Shown here: positions 30,388-41,639 of the stretch, piece by piece | How the letters are laid out: each line of letters starts with the position of its first letter | Position numbering within the stretch: position 1 is the first letter of the stretch | The notes under the pieces: model-generated | Databases searched by the model: none | What the model was told of the DNA's origin: nothing | Seen by the model: only the letters and a program-made list of their open reading frames with translations | From: Gnetum montanum | Lineage: Eukaryota; Streptophyta; Gnetopsida; Gnetales; Gnetaceae | Reading direction: 5' to 3' | Length of the DNA: 45,599 bases | Assembly: GCA_015680685.1 (NCBI GenBank) | Contig: MNCI01007586.1 | Location: 4,115 to 49,713 of the forward strand | Position numbers and translations under genes: made by a program

Positions 30388-31065
30388 ATGGCATTCCTAA
30401 GCCTCAACAGCTGCAAGAAGCACTGTGACACTCGTTTATGCTTAAGCACAACATCTGGTTGTTGTGCTTCCCACTCCAATAATGGATTCAACACTACAGA
30501 CAGTTGCTGCACCACTGCAGATGCAGAGACCTTATCCTCTACACATTTTGGCCACCTCGGTTTGGCAGCTCATGATTATGCTCCTCCTGCTCCTATTCTT
30601 GGTTTCAGGGAGCTTGACCTCCTGAGATGCCCTGATGATGATATTGACAATAGCTGCTTTCATGGAAACTCTGACCGCTCAGCTTCTTCTGCGGACTGCA
30701 CCCTGTCCATTGCCCTCCCTAGCTGTTCATCTTCTCCTTGTCTTTCTTCTTCAGTTTCAGTGTCAACCACTCAGACCATGTATAGGGGATTAAATAGTAC
30801 CAAGAATGCCAGAGTCAGCCACCTGGTTATGCCTCTATGGCAAGAAACGATTATCTCCTCCTCCTCTTCAGTTTCAGAGGCTCAACCCGCAACAGTGCCT
30901 GCGTCTCTCAGCCCTGGAGCTGGTGGCCTCAATCTTAGCATGATGAATCCTTCTCATGCTTCTATGCCTTCCAAGGCTAAGTTTATATTTATAACTATTC
31001 TCATATTTACTGTAATATGTTTAGGTAGTACTATGAAGGATGCCAAGCATGTGAATCCTATATGA
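30388..31065 (+). CDS. uncharacterised Ser/Cys-rich ORF, possible host gene exon
   Basis: This is the longest clean frame with host-like base composition: 225 codons from ATG 30388 (MAFLSLNSCKKHC) to the stop at 31063. The N-terminus is Cys-rich (SGCCASHSNNGFNTTDSCC). The middle has ELDLLRCPDDDIDNSCF and SSADCTLSIALPS, and then Ser-rich tracts follow. The piece DCTLSIALPS recalls the DCTLSLGTPS motif of HAN-type GATA factors, but no GATA zinc finger follows, so that link is weak. The last 40 residues (FIFITILIFTVICLG) look like read-through into intron. An upstream in-frame ATG exists at 30277. It may be an exon, a gene fragment or chance. Confidence 0.35.
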   Translation: MAFLSLNSCKKHCDTRLCLSTTSGCCASHSNNGFNTTDSCCTTADAETLSSTHFGHLGLAAHDYAPPAPILGFRELDLLRCPDDDIDNSCFHGNSDRSASSADCTLSIALPSCSSSPCLSSSVSVSTTQTMYRGLNSTKNARVSHLVMPLWQETIISSSSSVSEAQPATVPASLSPGAGGLNLSMMNPSHASMPSKAKFIFITILIFTVICLGSTMKDAKHVNPI

Positions 31066-31426
31066 GGATTATAATCTCAGTTAACTTCTACCTGAGGGGT
31101 TTTTTTTTTTCCTCTAATGACTTTGATTTACAACACTTGGTTTCTTTTTAGATTCGTAATGGTTGAAAACAGAAATTTAGCTCACATTCTACTATTAAAA
31201 ATGTGCCGGTTTTCTCTTCCATTCAAAAAGTTTCCATGCATGATTTTTCTGAAGCATATGCCACCACTTTGCTAGCTGGATGATTTCCAATTGTCCATGC
31301 ATGCATTTTGGTGCTGTTTCTTTGTAATGTAAACATTTCCCGGCCTACATGGTTTCATACAGAATTGTATACTTTCACTTTGACATTGTGAACTCCCTTC
31401 ACGAATGACTGACCATTGAGTTATCC
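31066..31426. other. no gene seen
   Basis: T-rich, intron- or intergenic-like DNA with a T10 run at 31100. No coding or repeat signal was recognised. Confidence 0.4.
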
Positions 31427-32030
31427 ATGACTTTGACAAATATTTTTCAGACGACCGCAGGTCAAATTTTCACACTGCCTTCTTCTTGGACGGTTCTCGA
31501 CTATAAATCCTCACGTAGGATTCTGACACCTTTCCATGCAACGAATCTCTCAACTCAAGAACTTGTTAAAACAAGAAACGAAATTTGGATGGATTATCAA
31601 ACATTGTATTATCGTCGCTTTCGTTCTTCGAACTCCAATGAACTGTCATTGTCTGTGCCTTTGGTGCAGGTAAGGTGCAGTACTCCGCCAGCAAAAATTG
31701 CAGTTTCATACAGCAACACAGCGATTGCTGCTGCAGCTTTTGGATGCCAACAGCAGCAGCAGCAATTCTTGAAATCTGAGACAGACCCACGTCAACAAAT
31801 GGATGCATGTAATTGTCTGGCCATAACATACAGCATGCCACCGAGAATAATGTGGGAACACTAGGCACCTTTAGGCCATTATTGCAGAAGTAGCAGCAGC
31901 ATAGCCATGAATAGAAGCAGATCAATACGGTCCAGAAAACGTGGGAGTAACAACTGTTGCAGCAGCACTTGCTACCAACTTGGTCGCTGCAAGAGAATGC
32001 TAAAAAAGGTTAAAATCCAGTTCCATCAAA
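31427..32030 (+). pseudogene. possible host gene fragment with poly-Gln and Ala-rich segments
   Basis: A 145-codon frame (31427-31864) contains AKIAVSYSNTAIAAAAFG and a run of six Gln, and ends in a stop. Shortly after, in another frame (about 31925-31990), VGVTTVAAAALATNLVAARE appears. Two Ala/Val-rich helices in this order recall the auxin-canalisation family (VAN3-binding/FORKED-like proteins: AAVSVAGVAAA... then ...SAATLVAAQC). The match is short and frame-shifted, so I give it as a lead only. Confidence 0.25.
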
Positions 32031-32344
32031 TTTGATGAAACTCCATCCAGTAAGTGTACTTTGAATAAAGGTTAAAATCCGCTGTCGAATGTATTAGCTT
32101 GTATGCATTTTGGGAATGTCATGGGAATTCGATGAAAATTCATCCTGAATCAGAATTTGTGGTAAAGGATGCCTTATAATGTCGATGCTCGTTTTTACTT
32201 TATATGTTTAAACATGAATGTTCATGTGCTCTATCATAGCCTCTTTAGTATGCACCACCACATTCTCAAATCAAGTGAGTTTCCTGTTCAACAAGGAAAT
32301 ATATGCTACCCTGTAACAATTGCTCGAGGAACATTATACACCCG
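32031..32344. other. no gene seen
   Basis: Holds a loose direct repeat of GGTTAAAATCC (32008 and 32070) and CATCCAGTAAG/CATCCTGAATC words. Nothing is assignable. The RTE LINE begins at its right edge. Confidence 0.35.
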
Positions 32345-33115
32345 GTGTATATTGAATTTAAAAACATTTCAATGGAATCTTTTCTTATTTAATAAGGGCT
32401 CTTAACTTATTAAATTGATTCAAGGCATGTATAAAGGTTTTACCATTATAATAATTAGAAGAGCATTTAGAATCACTTTGTATGATTTTCTGATTATATT
32501 AGGTTTGCATCAAAAATTTGGATTTAGTTTTAAGTTATTTACTATTATTATACATGAACTAAGAATATACAAGATGAAAACCTTTGGTATATGTTGTTTT
32601 TCAATGATATTATTGTTAGTGGATATATTTGAAACAAATATTCCTTCCAAAATGGAAAATTGGGAACAATCCCTAGAATCAAAAAGTTTAAAATTAGTAG
32701 AAGTAAATACATCGAATGTAATCAATAATAATGAAAGTGATGTAATAATTTAAGGTCAAAAGGTCCTTTGTTGCAAATGGTTTTATTACCTATAATTAAT
32801 TCTTCAATAAGAAACACATTAAAGGCATGAAAATTGAGTTTTAGTCAAGGTAGAACTCTCAAAATGTAGAGAGACTAATGGTGTTTTATGTGATAAAAGA
32901 TCACAATAAAATTTTAAAAAAGGGCGAGCAATAAAAATCAATAAGGATCATCACCTAGAGGCTCAATGCTCATCTTGCCAAGGCGGGGATCATGAAGGGT
33001 TGGTGGATGAAAAAAAAAATCTATGAACCTTTGAAAAGAACTTACCACATCACACTTCCAAAGAAATCGGTAAGAGGAAGACCAAAAAAGACATGGAATG
33101 AAATAATTGAAATAG
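32345..33115 (+). pseudogene. RTE-type LINE: RT second half and C-terminus, plus strand
   Basis: The plus strand reads LIKLIQGMYKGFTIIIIRRAF, IILGLHQKFGFSFKLFTIIIHEL and CCFSMILLLVDIFETNI, then KMENWEQSLESKSLKLVEV. These align with the plant RTE blocks MYEG..., GLHQGSALSPYLF..., WCMLFADDIVLVDE... and LE.W...LESKG. The catalytic ADD box has decayed (SMI). A later frame gives GVLCDKR, and 32992-33117 gives RGRPKKTWNEIIE, the RTE C-terminal basic motif. The LTR of E1 cuts it at 33116. It begins almost exactly where the minus-strand LINE at 4085 ends. Confidence 0.75.
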
Positions 33116-33966
33116 TGATGAGCAGTGAGGTACCCCTACGCCCAACCATACAAATCACAAGTGTTCACGCATGATCTAATCAAATTCTGTAGACCTTAAG
33201 TTCTTAAGTATAGTGGTTTAAGAAAGTGAAATTTAATTAGAACAATCATTGTCTTCTCAATTCTACTCGTGAGGTACAAGTATATGGTTAAGTGCAACTG
33301 AGGTATATGATTTTTATCATTGTATATTTTATAAGTTTAATTGCCTAGAACAAGAATAAAGGTAGAGTAATTTAAGATCTAATTAATCTAGTGCCTAGCT
33401 AACCTAACACAAGTACCCATTCCCACTCTCTGGACACATCCTAAATGCATATAGTGCTGCTAGGGTACCAAATGTTATGCGTTTCTAGGTTACCAAGCAC
33501 TACACATATGCTTGAAGTGGTCGTGCTTGTGTTCATTAACAACTAAAAATTTATTGCTTAATTAAATTACATTAAAGTAGAATGCATAAATATTAAATGC
33601 ATTAAAGAAAACATTAATATATTCTTAGTGTTGCAAGGATTATCAAAAGGTTTCATCTTTATTTCCATCATACTGCTATGCCCCGGTACATCAGTGCTTG
33701 AATAAAGATTTGTACACACTTAGACTCCTGCTACAAGCACTTAGAAAATATTCTAACTTTAGAGAAAACAAAATGAAAGAGCTTCGCTATGCTATGACAA
33801 AAACTATATGAAAATTGTGTGCCCAAGCACTATATTTATAGGCTGGCATATACCCCGTGATACCTGATATTCAACAGCACATCTTGGGGTCTAATATTGA
33901 GCATCTAATATCAAGGCTTCGATATCGTGTACCTGATATCAGAACACATCAAAACATGATTTATCA
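33116..33966 (-). repeat. 3' LTR of element E1 (851 bp)
   Basis: Reading the minus strand, the LTR starts TGATAAATC at 33966 and ends CTGCTCATCA at 33116. The complement of TATAAATATA lies at 33831-33840 and that of AATAAA at 33658-33663. U3 has GATATC and CTAATAT words (33870-33945). The U5 hairpin arms (near 33262 and 33295) no longer pair well. The tract GTTTTCATTCAGTTGTGAAGG precedes it on the minus strand, matching the flank of element B. Confidence 0.8.
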
Positions 33967-35984
33967 TACCTTCACAACTGAATGAAAACTTGTCCTCAAG
34001 TGAACAAGAGGAGGAATAAGTTCCTTACAAAATATTGGGTAGGTATGGGATTTCTAACTAACATACAAAGAGACTCATATGGAACAAATAGACACTAAGT
34101 GCTCGAGTGTATGAATTTACAATCTTTTACAAAATTGGGTGTTCATGACAATAGGATTGAACACCCTTAACAAAACTAACATCCAATTTGTTTGGCAGCT
34201 GAAGAGTAAGGGAGAAGATCCAACGATCATGGATGATCCTCATCACATGGTGCTACAACATCATCCTTGTTGAAGATAGTCTTGCTTCCAGTCCACGCTT
34301 CCCATTGCAATCACACCAAAATCACGAATTAGTATGTGGTGTGTAACATATAGCTAGTAGGTACCTTGTCTCGTCAATAATTACACTTGTCTAAGTTGTG
34401 ATTATGATGGAGTAATTCCTTTTTAGTAGTGTTAGTGGGAAGATTGACAAATAGGATAAAATGAATAAGTAGTCCATTAATAAATTGGAAAATTCTAGAT
34501 GCAATGAAATGCTTAACCATGAAATGATTTCACTGAAAAATGTTGTGAAGATGCGCATAATTGGATGTCATTGATGAGACACACAAAAGGATTTGATTAT
34601 AAGGATGTCTAAGGGTAAAGACCTTAACTAACCCAACCAAAAGATATACAAGTGGGTCCTCCCCAAAGCAAGCATGGGCCTTTTATTACCCTTGCATAAC
34701 TTCAAATCAAGGAGTCCATGGGCCCCATGGACAATTAATGGTTACAGAAAGTTAAGTACAAAAACCTGGAAGAAACTACCTAAGAATCTCAACACATCAA
34801 ACCAAAACATTGAACAAGAACATGAAACTGGTAGTGAGGTGAGACATGGAAAGCATAGATGGATGAGAGAGAGAGTGGAATGGGTTTCCTAATTAAGGTC
34901 ACATGAAGTCTCTTATGAAGTTTGTGGTTACATGACTTGATAAAATTCATCCTTAGTCTAAACCAAAACCAACCACGTCTAGTGACTTCACATCACCATT
35001 CTAAGACCAGTCCATCCCCCTAGATACAAGAGTGCTTCCATAAGAGAACCATCGTTCCTTATTAAAGAAGAAAAGAGAAGTAAAAAGTGAGGAAGAGCCT
35101 TAGTTAGAGGGGACCTTTAGGCATGGGTAACATGTCTTTCTAATCCCATAACTAGTGTTGTAGCCCGTTTATTTTTTTTAAGGGGTGTGCTTTGAATTTT
35201 CATTGGTTTTTTTATGATGGGAACCACACCATGTAAAGACTTATTCAACTTCCTACTATTGGTTGACACAGAATGGTAAGAAATCCATGAAAACACACAT
35301 GCATCCAAGTAAGCAAAAAAGCACAAAGAGCACCAAATCCCCTTGAAGTCACACCTTATTCAAACATTTAGATCTTTATCAAATCTGGAAACTACCAAAG
35401 TCACAAGTTTTTTAAAGTTTTATTAACGAAAAGAGACTACACATTTCCAAAACAAGGAAAATCATAGATTTTGTGGATGGGTGGATGTTGTAAACTCACT
35501 GTTTGTATCATGGAAAAGAAACCATGTCATAGTTATTAGTAACAAAATTCAAAGCTAGAATTCAAACACCAACAATCAAATAATTGAATAGTGCATACCA
35601 CCATCAAGCAACGAATTACCATTGTGCTTGGCACTTATTAACAAAAAGTTGAAAAATCACACTAGAATAAAAGAAAATATAAAATAAAGTGTCAAATATT
35701 CAAAAAATAGCAAATGTACTAAGCATGGTGTAAAAAAAATTAGGAAAGATTAATATCATGAAAACAAAAAGGTGTAAAATAAAGAATGTGCAAAATAAAA
35801 AGGTGTAAAAGTAACAAGGTGTAAAACAAAAAGATGAAAAACTAAGGAGTCGCTTATATAGTTAGAATGGGTGGTCATCTCTCCCATGACTAAGTTAAAA
35901 GGGGGAGATTTAAAATATTGAGCATGGCTTCCATCCGATGAGGCTTTGTTATAATAGCTGGCTTATGCTCATGGAAAGATTTGA
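33967..35984 (-). other. post-integrase spacer of E1
   Basis: Aligns in pieces with 11700-13830 and 16650-16890 of element A. It includes GGGGAGGACCCACTTG (complement near 34655) and the single-copy version of A's tandem duplication (35165-35250). The interval matching A 13100-13690 is deleted, which removes the palindrome/TATA module and the donor site. A start codon matching A's accessory ATG lies at 34305-34303 (minus), after GTGTGATTGCA. Its frame closes after 15 codons. Confidence 0.55.
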
Positions 35985-37000
35985 CTTATTGTATGTTGAC
36001 CAGCTATTTCTTGTTTGGGCTTTTAGGTTTGCGGATCATCATGGCCCCAGAAGGAAAAGTTTTGTAAATTATATAAGGTCCTTCCCATAATGTCTGGAAC
36101 TTAGTTCGTTGAGGTACGTGTGTGGGGTTCTAGTAGAGAACCTTATTTCCTAGTTGAAATTTGATTATCCTAATTCTAAGGTCATGGTGCTTTTTTTTGA
36201 GTGCCATGTGCAACTCGTTAGATGATAGGGCCACCAATCGATTTTGTTTAGCAAGTTGAGATTCATTAGTATTCTTTTTGTGCTAGACTTAAGTCAAGGT
36301 CAAGGTCACAGGTTGTTGAAAGTGTATGGAGCTCAAATTGAATAGTAAGTGTTGGTAATTTTTCATACACAAGCTCATAGGAAGAATAGTGTATGGGAAG
36401 TTTCCATGTTAAGCGGTAGGCCTAGAGGGCATCGTTGAGTTTTGCGCTCTAATATTCCCTGTGTTTGCTTGGTCATTGGCTTGGCGGTGGTAGGATGTTG
36501 TTAGTTTATGTTTGACCCCCAAGCATTACATGAGCTTTTAAAAGATAGTGCTTGTAAAGTGAGTTCCATTATCAAAAATTAATGCACGTCGCACACCAAA
36601 CTTGTTTACAATGTTTTGTTGTACAAACTGAGTAGCAATAGAAGATGTACAGTTGGTGACCATTGTTGCTTCTACCCATTTTGTACAATAGTCAATAGCG
36701 ACTATGATGTATGCCTTTCCATTTGACATGGCATGATGGGACCAATGAAATCAATGCCCCATATGTCAAATGGTTCTAGTGGCTTAATCCACTATTGAGG
36801 TTCCTCCATTTGAGCAATCATTCCCCCATCTCATTGGTAGTGTTTACAAGAGTGGACATATTGGTCAACATCCCTAAAAACTATAGGCCAATAATACCTT
36901 GCCATCAAGATTTTAATGGATGTGCATCTCCCAGCATAGTGGCCTCCATAGGGACCCTCATGAGCATCTTGGAGAATGCATAGTAGATTAGTATCAAGGA
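35985..37000 (-). pseudogene. integrase of E1
   Basis: On the minus strand HEGPYGGHYAGRCTSIKI and YYWPIVFRDVDQYVHSCKHY form the zinc-binding part, with the last Cys changed to Tyr. The core has MSNGKAYIIVAIDYCTKWVE and, near 36580, RALIFDNGTHF with the second catalytic Asp kept. The C-terminal module reads LWEGPYIIYKTFPSGAM (about 36045-36090). Fewer stops than in element A suggest a somewhat younger copy. Confidence 0.7.
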
Positions 37001-38620
37001 CATACCATTGAACCAAGCCATTGGCACACACCTTGTAGAGGTGTCCGTTGATCTTCATAAAGCATTTTACCTTGTGAAAAAATTGTTGTTTCTTCTGGTG
37101 GTCCAACCATTGTGGCATCTCTTGAGTGAGAATATAGGTGATAATGTCATCATACCATTTAGGCTCATTAGGCAATTGTTTAGTTATAGTCCCAACAAAG
37201 AGGAATTCATCAAGAAATAGATCAGATAGTGGACTTTTGTCCTCTTTGCTATCCCATTGTAACCGAGACAAGTGATCAACGACCACATTCTCAATGTCCT
37301 TTTGATCTACCATCATAAGATTGAATTCCTGTAAGATCACCAGCCAACGTATGACATGGGGACTCACTGTTGGCTTGTTCATTAGCAAGCGGATGACACT
37401 ATGGTCCATGTGCATGAACACTTTGTATCCAAGCACATAATGCTTAAACTTCTATAGAGCAAACACCACTGCCATCAATTCCTTTTTTATGGTGGTGTAG
37501 TTTAGTTGTGCACCCATAATGCTTCATCTTGTGCAATGGAGATAATATGAACATTTCTTTTCATCCATCTGTGTAAGCACAATGGATATAATTTGATGCA
37601 TTAGTCATAGCACGAAATGGTCTGGACCAATTGGGTGCTTGTAAAAATAGAGTTTCTACAAGTTTCTCCTTCAGTTACTAGAATTCTTTTTAACATTATG
37701 TGGTCTAGAAAAATGGTGCATCTTTCTTTGTCAACTTAACCAATGATTTTGCAATCTTAGAGAAATTCTCTATGAATCGCTAATAGTAGCTAGTATGTCC
37801 AAGGAATGACCAAACACCCTTGACAATTTCTGGTTTGTGGGTTATTCCTTAGATGACCCTTATGTTTTTGAGGTTGATCTCAATTCCTACTTGTGATATT
37901 CCATGGCCCAACACAATGCCTTCTTGGACCATCAAATGACTCTTTTGCCAATTGACCCAAAGGTTTATTTCAACACATCTCTTTAGAACTTGCTCAAGGT
38001 TGTCCAGGGCTTGCTCAAATGTATCTCCATAGGTGGAGTAGTGATCCATGAAGACTTCCACACAACTACCAATCTACTATTAAAAAATGCTTAAGATTAG
38101 ACATTGGAATGTAGCAGAGGCATTGCATAGACCAAACGATATCTTGTGATATGCAAAAGTTCCCTAGGAACTTGTGAATGTTGTATTGGCTAGGTCTTTG
38201 GGCACAATTTGGATTTGGTTATAGCCACTATAACCATCTAGAAAACTATAATAATAATTCCTAGATATTGTGTCTAACACTTAATCAATGAATGAAAATG
38301 GAAAATGGTCCTTGAATGTTACCATATTCAGTAGTCAAAAATCAATGCAGATCTACCGTTTGCCATCTTTCTTTGGCACAATTATGAGTGGACTAACCCA
38401 CTTACTATTTACAATGGGATTGATAAACCTCGCCTTGAGGAGTTGTTCGATTTCCTCCTTGATGATCTGCTTCTGTTTGGGGTTCAATTGCCTTTGCAAT
38501 TGCCTCTTTGGCTTCATGGTCAAATCAGTGTAGATATAATGCTAGCATATCCGAGGATCAATCCTTGTGAGTTTATGATATGACAAAGCAAAAGTTGCTG
38601 ACCATTTTTCAACCACTTAC
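37001..38620 (-). pseudogene. reverse transcriptase and RNase H of E1
   Basis: The minus strand runs in nearly one frame. It shows RIDPRI, NPIVNSKWVSPLIIVPKKDG, YSFLDGYSGYNQIQIVPKD and ISFGLCNASATFQ. The catalytic box at about 38040-38060 reads VFMDHYSTYG, with Asp replaced by His. RNase H follows with MTNASNYIISIVLTQMDEKK (first catalytic Asp now Asn), LNYTTIKKELMAVVFAL and VDHLSRLQWD. Both enzymes have lost key acidic residues. Confidence 0.75.
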
Positions 38621-38899
38621 AACAAAATTTGTTTCTATTTTGGAGCAAGATTTGCATTAATTATTACTAGCTTCCCATTTTTTAAGAACATGCATTCCAT
38701 GTAAGCGGGCTCTTGCTTGAAATTTTCATAAATTTCCAACTCTCCCCTGTAGGTATCATCATTTTCATCATCAAAGATTTGGTGATGAACTTGCTCTAGT
38801 TCATTCATTCCTACAACATATGTGCATGTTAGGCTCTCAGTAGGTTCCATGCAAAGTGTGCTACTTTTAGAATTAGTAATCAACCATTGGGTACCCTCT

Positions 38900-39430
38900 T
38901 ATTTTGTGGCTATTGCATATAGACACCTTTGAATATCTGCTTCTGGTGCACACTACTTACATGCATAGATGGATGCTCGTTTTACTAACCAAAGTTTCTA
39001 CACATAATTGCACCTTGTATTGTTGTACGCAATGCATGGAACATGCTTCTTCTTGATGTTCTTAAATGCATTTTCTTTAGATATTTCTAGGGAAAGATCT
39101 CTTATGCCCATTTTTTGCATCAATAGTGCTTAGCCATGCCCTTCCCATGATGATTGGTAAGTCCCCTTTATAGTTCTCCATCATTATCATTAGGAAATCA
39201 ATGGGATAAGACCACCCACAAACAATGGTCACAATATCTTCTACCAGTCCCAATGGAATAGTGATGGATTGGTCGACCAACTCTAATATGATATTACTTT
39301 TCTTGAGAGGTGGTAGGTTTTAGGTAGTATACATCTCATGAGAAATTAGGTTGACATTAGAACCATAATCAAGAAGAGCCTTACACGGTTCATTTCCAAC
39401 AATATGTACATAAATAAGAGGATTTCCAAG
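38900..39430 (-). pseudogene. aspartic protease domain of E1
   Basis: ALLDYGSNVNLISHEMYTT holds the active-site Asp, followed by KKSNIILELVDQSITIPLGL, CGWSYPIDFLMI and LPIIMGRAWLSTIDAK. It lies between the gag tail and RT and resembles the protease of A and D closely. Confidence 0.7.
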
Positions 39431-41459
39431 ATTAGCTAATTTCATGGGAAAGTTGCTAGCATGGATCCAATTAGATACAACATGAGTAAGTATAACAATA
39501 TGGATCCTGGGTGGTATTTGGTTTGAAGAGGACTCAAAGAAATTTGGTACAGAGGGAGATGAAGAAATAAAGTTACCAATTGCATGTGTATTTGAGGGCT
39601 TAGGTGGATTGTGGGGTCAAAAGAAAGGTATTTTCTTTGATCGAGTATTTGAACCACTTAGTTGATGAACTAGTTGTAGATTAATGGCCCTAGTGGCATT
39701 GCATTATTGCAGTTGAGCTAGGAGTTCACCCTGCATAGGTGGAGTAGGTGGTAGCTATGCATAGGATCAAGGAAGAGGTGCAAGAACTAGAGGAGGATAA
39801 GGGTAAAAGGTGGTATCCTTTCTTGCATGTGGAGAATGGGTTCAATAATAATTAGAAGGGTGGTAGTGAGATTGGAAAGTAGAAACGTGACTAGAATAGT
39901 CATGTGGAGACAAAGGTTGTTGAACGTAGTACCCATATAGATTAGGTTTTCTATAAGGGTATTGCTACCTTGGTGGTGCTAGTGCCCATGACTGTGGTTG
40001 CTACCATTATTGATACTGCTCATATGATTACAGTGGAGTTTCACTTGGATAATATTGTTGTGGCTAGTAGAATTGCCTAGAATTGCCTTAAGGATAATAT
40101 AATCTTTTGGGTGTTTTCCTTTGTGTTAGTTGTGGATTCAAAGCATACACCCTAGACTCTTGTAATTGTAACACTATGGGATAACATCCCTTAAGATGTT
40201 CATAATGGTAGATGTGACACCCACCATCATCATTTGATTCAGTTCTCACAACTTTCCCTATTACAGTAATTTTCCCCTTACCTCTTTGATAGGCATGTTC
40301 AGCTTCTTTGCACCTCCTGTGCTTACGATCACTACCTTGTTCTTTGGACTCTTCAGTAATTTTTAGGATAGTTTTAAATTTTCTATCCATAGATTTCCAT
40401 AATTGATCAACCTTGGTTGTAATCTCAGATTGAAATCTTTGAAGTAGCAAGGTTTTCATATTCACCATCTCATTAAGTGATGATTCTTCCTCATTGTCAC
40501 AAAATTGGACCTTCCTCTTGTGAATGGAAGGATCGTGGTTATACTCTTTTGCACTTTCTTGGTTTCTTAATTCTCCTTCTTCTTTAGCTACCTTCTCAAT
40601 CAATCTTTGGATTTGATGGATGCTTAATTCTGACAATTACCCTTGTGCATAGATGCCAAGGGTTCTTCTCATTTCTGATTGAATCTTGTCTACAATGTGG
40701 CGAAGTTGGTCTAGCTGAGAATAACCATGGCCAGGACATCTATGCACTAGGAAATAATATTGACCTATGGTGATATCCATGGGTTCATGTGTCCCTTATT
40801 TACATCCTTGGATTTTCCTTCTCAAGTTGGACACTCAAGAGTATGTTTGATATTTGTTATTGAATAATTCAAGCATTATGCTCCATCGTCTTATAGATTC
40901 TGTTTCTAAGGATCGATACCAATTTTCTACTTCTTTAATGAGTGTCCTTGGAAACAACTTAAGCTTTTGCCACTGATTTTCTATATTTTGTAAAGCACAT
41001 GCATCTTGGAAAGCTTGGAGATGGTTCTATAGATCTGAGTTGTAACCCCTTTTAAACCGAGGAATATTGTTCATGTCTAGCCTCTTGATCCAACTATCTT
41101 TTACATGCCTTGTGGGAATTCTTATTACCTCTACAATATTGAGCATAATTTAGGTAGCAAGCAAAGGCTCATCGAGGCCATGATTCTAGTGTCTATGATG
41201 TCCTCTACTACCCCTCCATTCATGGCATTGCGTCTCTCTTGAATGCCCCTTGGTCTTTACTTGTCCAATGGTCCCTTTGATCATTTTGGTCCCATTGGTC
41301 ACATCCATCATGATCACGCCCCTTACAATTGTGATTAAAGCCAAAAAGAAGAAGATGATGATGATGAAGGTGAAGAGGAGGAAGGACTAGCACCATCACG
41401 ATGCTTGCTACCCTATCTTCAGTGATCGTAGCCACAATCACGATCATGTTTTTCTTCAT
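39431..41459 (-). pseudogene. gag of E1, N-terminally truncated
   Basis: The minus strand starts in the His/Asp-rich low-complexity region (about 41459). It passes through the capsid block (WQKLKLFPRTL near 40950, YQTYS near 40845) and a long helical region (40088-40636: SIHQIQRLIEKVAKEEGEL, then KVQFCDNEEESSLNE). It then reads CHIYHYEHLKGCYP in the knuckle position, which lacks the second Cys kept in D. The first ~170 residues present in A are missing. Confidence 0.65.
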
Positions 41460-41639
41460 GGATCATAGCCATAAAATTGCATATAAATCAAGTTTAAACA
41501 TTCATAAAAATCAAGCTCGTAGCACCTGAATTTTTTCTTCTTTTGTTCTAGGATTGTAAACTATCCATGCTAATGAACCAATATTTGATGAAATTAGGAT
41601 GTCCCATGGACATGGCAACTATGGAAACATCTAGTTTGC

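Larger units (their letters stand above)
33116..41460 (-). mobile_element. gypsy element E1 (5' end lost)
   Basis: On the minus strand gag (N-terminus missing), protease, RT-RNase H, integrase, spacer, polypurine-type tract and a 3' LTR follow in order. The 5' LTR, primer site and first quarter of gag are absent; at about 41460 the sequence passes into the accessory-ORF region of another copy (E2). The long accessory ORF and the internal promoter module of element A are both missing from its spacer. It inserted in an RTE LINE (left flank AATAG). Confidence 0.8.

Noticed and set aside
30780-30850. GATA zinc finger at MPLWQE (compare TPLWRNG)
   Set aside because: The four Cys ligands are not present in any frame, and the downstream sequence is Ser-rich rather than the expected LCNACGIR block.
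41220-41459. Basic 79-codon frame as an independent gene
   Set aside because: It lies in the gag low-complexity region of E1, and the same region in A and D is read in the gag frame.
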